From contig JAQWAJ010000079.1 in the NCBI GenBank assembly GCA_028707745.1, forward strand, positions 1 to 7,312: DNA of 7,312 bases, given 5' to 3'. The stretch is from Bacteroidales bacterium (GTDB taxonomy: Bacteria > Bacteroidota > Bacteroidia > Bacteroidales > UBA12481). The notes under the pieces are model-generated. The model was not told the origin of the DNA. It worked only from the letters and a program-made list of their open reading frames with translations, and made no database searches. A program made the position numbers and the translations under genes. Shown one piece after another: positions 5,141-7,312 of the stretch (position 1 is the stretch's first letter; every line of letters starts with the position of its first letter).

Positions 5141-6364
5141 ATGAAACAGGAAGATCTTTTTACGATAGCGTTGGGTTTACAAGACCCCTGGTTTGTGGAG
5201 AAAGTCGAGTTTGTGGTACAAGCAGACACCTTGATTAATGAACTCCACATACAGGTAAATCATAGGCCAGGTCAGAAATTTACAACAGAGGATGGTAAGG
5301 AGTACCCGATATATGACCACGTAGAACGGACCTGGCGACATTTGAACTTTTTTCAGCATGAATGCTACCTTCATGCGCGGGTTCCACGAGTTAAAAACAA
5401 GGAAGGGAACACCCTGCAGGTAGATGTTCCCTGGGCAAAACCGGGTAGTAGCTTTACCCTTCTGTTTGAAGCCTTCAGCCTGTTTTTACTGCAAGCCGGC
5501 TCCAGTCTGACAAGCGCTGGCGAACTCATGAAAGTGGACTCCCGGGTTATTGGACGCATCGTTAACTATTATGTGGCTGTTGCCCTCTCCAACGAAAAGC
5601 TTGAGCCGGTTGAAGCCTTGGGTATTGATGAGACTAGCATTAAGAAGGGGCATAATTACATTACCGTTCTTACTGATCTTGAGCGTAAAAAGGTAGTGGC
5701 TGTTAGCCCGGGTAAAGATGGAGTGGCAGTTGGTAAAAGCTTGGAAATCATGAGCAAACGAGGTGCTCAACCCAAGGATGTTAAAAAGGTTGCAATGGAT
5801 CTTTCGATTGCTTATACCTCTGCAGTAATGGAGAAACTTCCACAAGCTGCTATCATTTACGACCGTTTTCATTTGGAACAACTGTTATCCAAGGCATTGG
5901 ATACCATACGCAAACAAGAACAAGCCGAAAACCAGATACTTAGAAAAACCAAGTACCTATGGCTCCGGAATAGTGCAAAATTGACTCAGAAACAATCTGA
6001 TCGAATTCATTATCTGAGTATTACATTTCCGAATTTAGGCAAGGCATACCTACTCAAAGAACAGTTCAAGGAGATCTACAATAACGCTAAACCTTCAGAC
6101 GCTCTGGTAGCCCTAAAAGAGTGGATACGGTTGGCAAGAAAATCGGAACTTGCTCCACTACAAACCTTTGTAAATACACTGAAAGCTCACTGGTCCGGGA
6201 TTGTCACCTACTTTCATACGCGCCTTACAAGCGCTTTTGCAGAAAGAACCAATTTAAAGATCCAAGAAATTAAACGTACCGCGAAAGGATACCGGAATCT
6301 GAACAACTATATCGCTATGATTTACTTCCATTGCGGCGGACTTAACTTACCTACCCACAATTAA
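5141..6364 (+). CDS. tnp: ISL3-family transposase (DDE type)
   Basis: This 407-residue transposase cuts and joins the IS ends. The N-terminal DNA-binding region spans about 1-105 and includes ERTWRHLNFFQHECYLHARV (62-81). A helix-turn-helix-like stretch follows at about 108-145. The DDE_Tnp_ISL3 domain runs from about 158 to 400. Likely catalytic residues are D163 in LGIDET, D241 in IIYDRFHLEQLL, and E368 in AFAERTNLKIQEIKRTAKGY; the D220 motif (AMDLS) is also conserved in the family. The ISL3 zinc finger usually has C-x-x-C and a further Cys pair in the first 100 residues. Here the positions read KFTTEDGKEYPIYD and RVKNKEGNTLQV, with no cysteines, so the zinc site is lost although the surrounding pattern (TWRHL, ARVPRV, VPWA) is kept. 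ATG 5141 follows AAGGGC. The length is full for the family and there is no frameshift. Confidence 0.95.
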   Translation: MKQEDLFTIALGLQDPWFVEKVEFVVQADTLINELHIQVNHRPGQKFTTEDGKEYPIYDHVERTWRHLNFFQHECYLHARVPRVKNKEGNTLQVDVPWAKPGSSFTLLFEAFSLFLLQAGSSLTSAGELMKVDSRVIGRIVNYYVAVALSNEKLEPVEALGIDETSIKKGHNYITVLTDLERKKVVAVSPGKDGVAVGKSLEIMSKRGAQPKDVKKVAMDLSIAYTSAVMEKLPQAAIIYDRFHLEQLLSKALDTIRKQEQAENQILRKTKYLWLRNSAKLTQKQSDRIHYLSITFPNLGKAYLLKEQFKEIYNNAKPSDALVALKEWIRLARKSELAPLQTFVNTLKAHWSGIVTYFHTRLTSAFAERTNLKIQEIKRTAKGYRNLNNYIAMIYFHCGGLNLPTHN

Positions 6365-6376
6365 TGGTAAAGAACC
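6351..6376 (-). repeat. IS right terminal inverted repeat (IRR)
   Basis: On the minus strand it begins GGTTCTTTACC and ends TTGTGGGTAG, matching the left end at 20 of 26 positions. It overlaps the last four codons and the TAA of the transposase. Confidence 0.92.
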
Positions 6377-6384
6377 TTAAAATA
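6377..6384. repeat. Right copy of the 8 bp target-site duplication
   Basis: TTAAAATA, identical to 5082-5089. Removing the IS and one copy rejoins the upstream AT-rich DNA directly to the short leader of the next gene. Confidence 0.93.
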
Positions 6385-6406
6385 ACCTCACTAATCGCAC
6401 GAAACT

Positions 6407-7312
6407 ATGACCAGAATTTTAGGTTTAACAATGAGCTTTTTCCTGTTTTTCACAACGCTGGAAAGCCAGGAGAAGGTAAAGCTTTTTTATAATTCAGGCT
6501 GGAAAGTTACAGCAGAGAATAAAGCGTCCTACTACCGTGAATCCGAATATGATTTAAACAGTTTAAAATTGCAGGGGAAAGTCCTCGATTACACTTTATC
6601 GGGTAATTTATTAATGGAAGGGAATTACTTGAACGGTAAACGGAATGGGAACTTCATTTTTTATTTTGATAAAGGGAAAATCAGAAGTCAAGGCGCTTAC
6701 GAAAACAATCAAAGAGTCGGGGAATGGAGATATTATTATCACTCTGGTCAATTAAGGCAAATTGTTTTATTCAAAAACATCGATAATAGTAATGACATTG
6801 CGGTTGTTGAATTTTATGACAAAGTAGGTAATCAGCTTATAAAAAATGGGACCGGAAAATGGGTTAACGATTCTATTCAAACCGGCCTATTCGACTTTGC
6901 AAGTATAAAAACACTTACCGGTCAGTTTAAAGATAGCTTAAAACAGGGAGAGTGGCAGTTAATTAGAAATTCCGATAAGAAATTGATGCACAGCGAGCGT
7001 TTTAAAAAGGGAAAGTTTATCGGGGCAAGGCTTTATAACGACCAACTCAATTATTATGGAACGATATCGAGCGAAATGTTGGATAAAATTCCTGATGAGA
7101 ATATCGCTAAACTCAGGTGCACTGAGAATTTCGAACTGGACTCAACGGTGTACCCCAAGGACCTGTTAACATCAGATACGGAGACCATTTTCAAATCTGT
7201 AACAGGGAAAGAGTTTCAGGTACAGAACAGACAGGCCGGATATAGATACGGAGATGATCAATTATTGGAATTCCTGTCAAATAATATTCGTTATCCGATC
7301 GGCGCCATTGAT
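6407..7312 (+). CDS. MORN-repeat protein with the beginning of a TonB-like C-terminal domain (3' end outside window)
   Basis: From ATG 6407 the frame is open for 302 codons to the window edge. Residues 1-20 form a signal peptide (TRILGLTMSFFLFFTTLES). Repeated MORN/YwqK-type units follow: LLMEGNYLNGKRNGNFIFYF (68-87), SQGAYENNQRVGEWRYYYHS (94-113), GTGKWVNDS (148-156), and TGQFKDSLKQGEWQLI (171-186). After a linker, residues 282-302 (GDDQLLEFLSNNIRYPIGAI and on) look like the first helix and strand of the TonB C-terminal domain, as seen in Bacteroidota energy-transducer-like proteins that carry MORN repeats. Such proteins are exported; their partner is unknown, and the domain alone does not prove energy coupling to an outer-membrane receptor. 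The IS ends 30 bases before the ATG, so the native promoter is probably displaced. Codon use is AT-rich, like the block at 193-2880 and unlike the GH20 gene. Confidence 0.85.
   Translation, partial: MTRILGLTMSFFLFFTTLESQEKVKLFYNSGWKVTAENKASYYRESEYDLNSLKLQGKVLDYTLSGNLLMEGNYLNGKRNGNFIFYFDKGKIRSQGAYENNQRVGEWRYYYHSGQLRQIVLFKNIDNSNDIAVVEFYDKVGNQLIKNGTGKWVNDSIQTGLFDFASIKTLTGQFKDSLKQGEWQLIRNSDKKLMHSERFKKGKFIGARLYNDQLNYYGTISSEMLDKIPDENIAKLRCTENFELDSTVYPKDLLTSDTETIFKSVTGKEFQVQNRQAGYRYGDDQLLEFLSNNIRYPIGAID

Larger units (their letters stand above)
5090..6376 (+). mobile_element. Complete ISL3-family insertion sequence, 1287 bp
   Basis: The ends are fixed by three agreeing signals: terminal inverted repeats beginning GGCTCTT on the left and GGTTCTT on the right, a perfect 8 bp direct repeat immediately outside, and a single full-length ISL3 transposase filling the inside. 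The left end to transposase ATG is 51 bp; the transposase stop lies inside the right repeat. Size, GG[CT]TCTT termini and 8 bp duplication all suit the ISL3 family. The intact frame and undamaged duplication indicate a fairly recent insertion of a possibly still active copy. It is inserted in the same direction as the downstream gene at 6407. Confidence 0.95.

Noticed and set aside
5177..5881. Minus-strand frames of 62-131 codons inside the IS
   Set aside because: They lie fully antisense to a well-supported transposase and show no recognisable motifs.

Overview
The window looks like chromosomal DNA from a Bacteroidota bacterium, probably of the Bacteroidales or Marinilabiliales type. The evidence is a Bacteroidota-style promoter (TTG, about 20 bp, TATATTTA) in front of the Rnk-like gene, a cysteine lipoprotein leader, a secreted GH20 enzyme, and a MORN-repeat protein that appears to lead into a TonB C-terminal domain. 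The placement is inferred from gene families and promoter style; there is no rRNA or other marker gene.

Layout from left to right. The tail of an unrecognised gene (to 146) is followed by an AT-rich plus-strand block: a Rnk/GreA-GreB C-terminal-domain protein (193-603), an isoprenylcysteine-methyltransferase-family membrane protein (622-1167), a UGT/sterol-glucosyltransferase-like glycosyltransferase (1281-2537), and the first 143 codons of a lipoprotein gene (from 2452). The lipoprotein breaks off near 2880. There the base composition jumps from about 30% to about 58% G+C (60-base hand counts on each side), and a convergent, GC-rich gene for a secreted GH20 beta-N-acetylhexosaminidase begins (minus strand, 4706-2883). 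A roughly 375 bp stretch with no supported gene (4707-5081) holds a 21 bp imperfect inverted repeat and some small dyads. Next comes a complete ISL3-family insertion sequence (5090-6376) with matching terminal inverted repeats and a perfect 8 bp target duplication, TTAAAATA. It sits 22 bp (after the duplication) upstream of an AT-rich gene (from 6407) that runs off the right edge.

How the genes relate. The rnk-like and methyltransferase genes are 18 bp apart and could share the promoter before 193. The methyltransferase and glycosyltransferase might act on a common membrane lipid or isoprenoid, but that is only a neighbourhood inference. The GH20 enzyme probably trims terminal N-acetylhexosamine from glycans in the periplasm or at the cell surface. 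The IS may separate the MORN/TonB gene from its original promoter.

I see no clear new biological system. The items most worth following up are the truncated lipoprotein junction (a real rearrangement or an assembly chimera), the exactly bounded ISL3 element whose transposase lacks the usual zinc-finger cysteines, and the inverted repeat flanking the GH20 upstream region.
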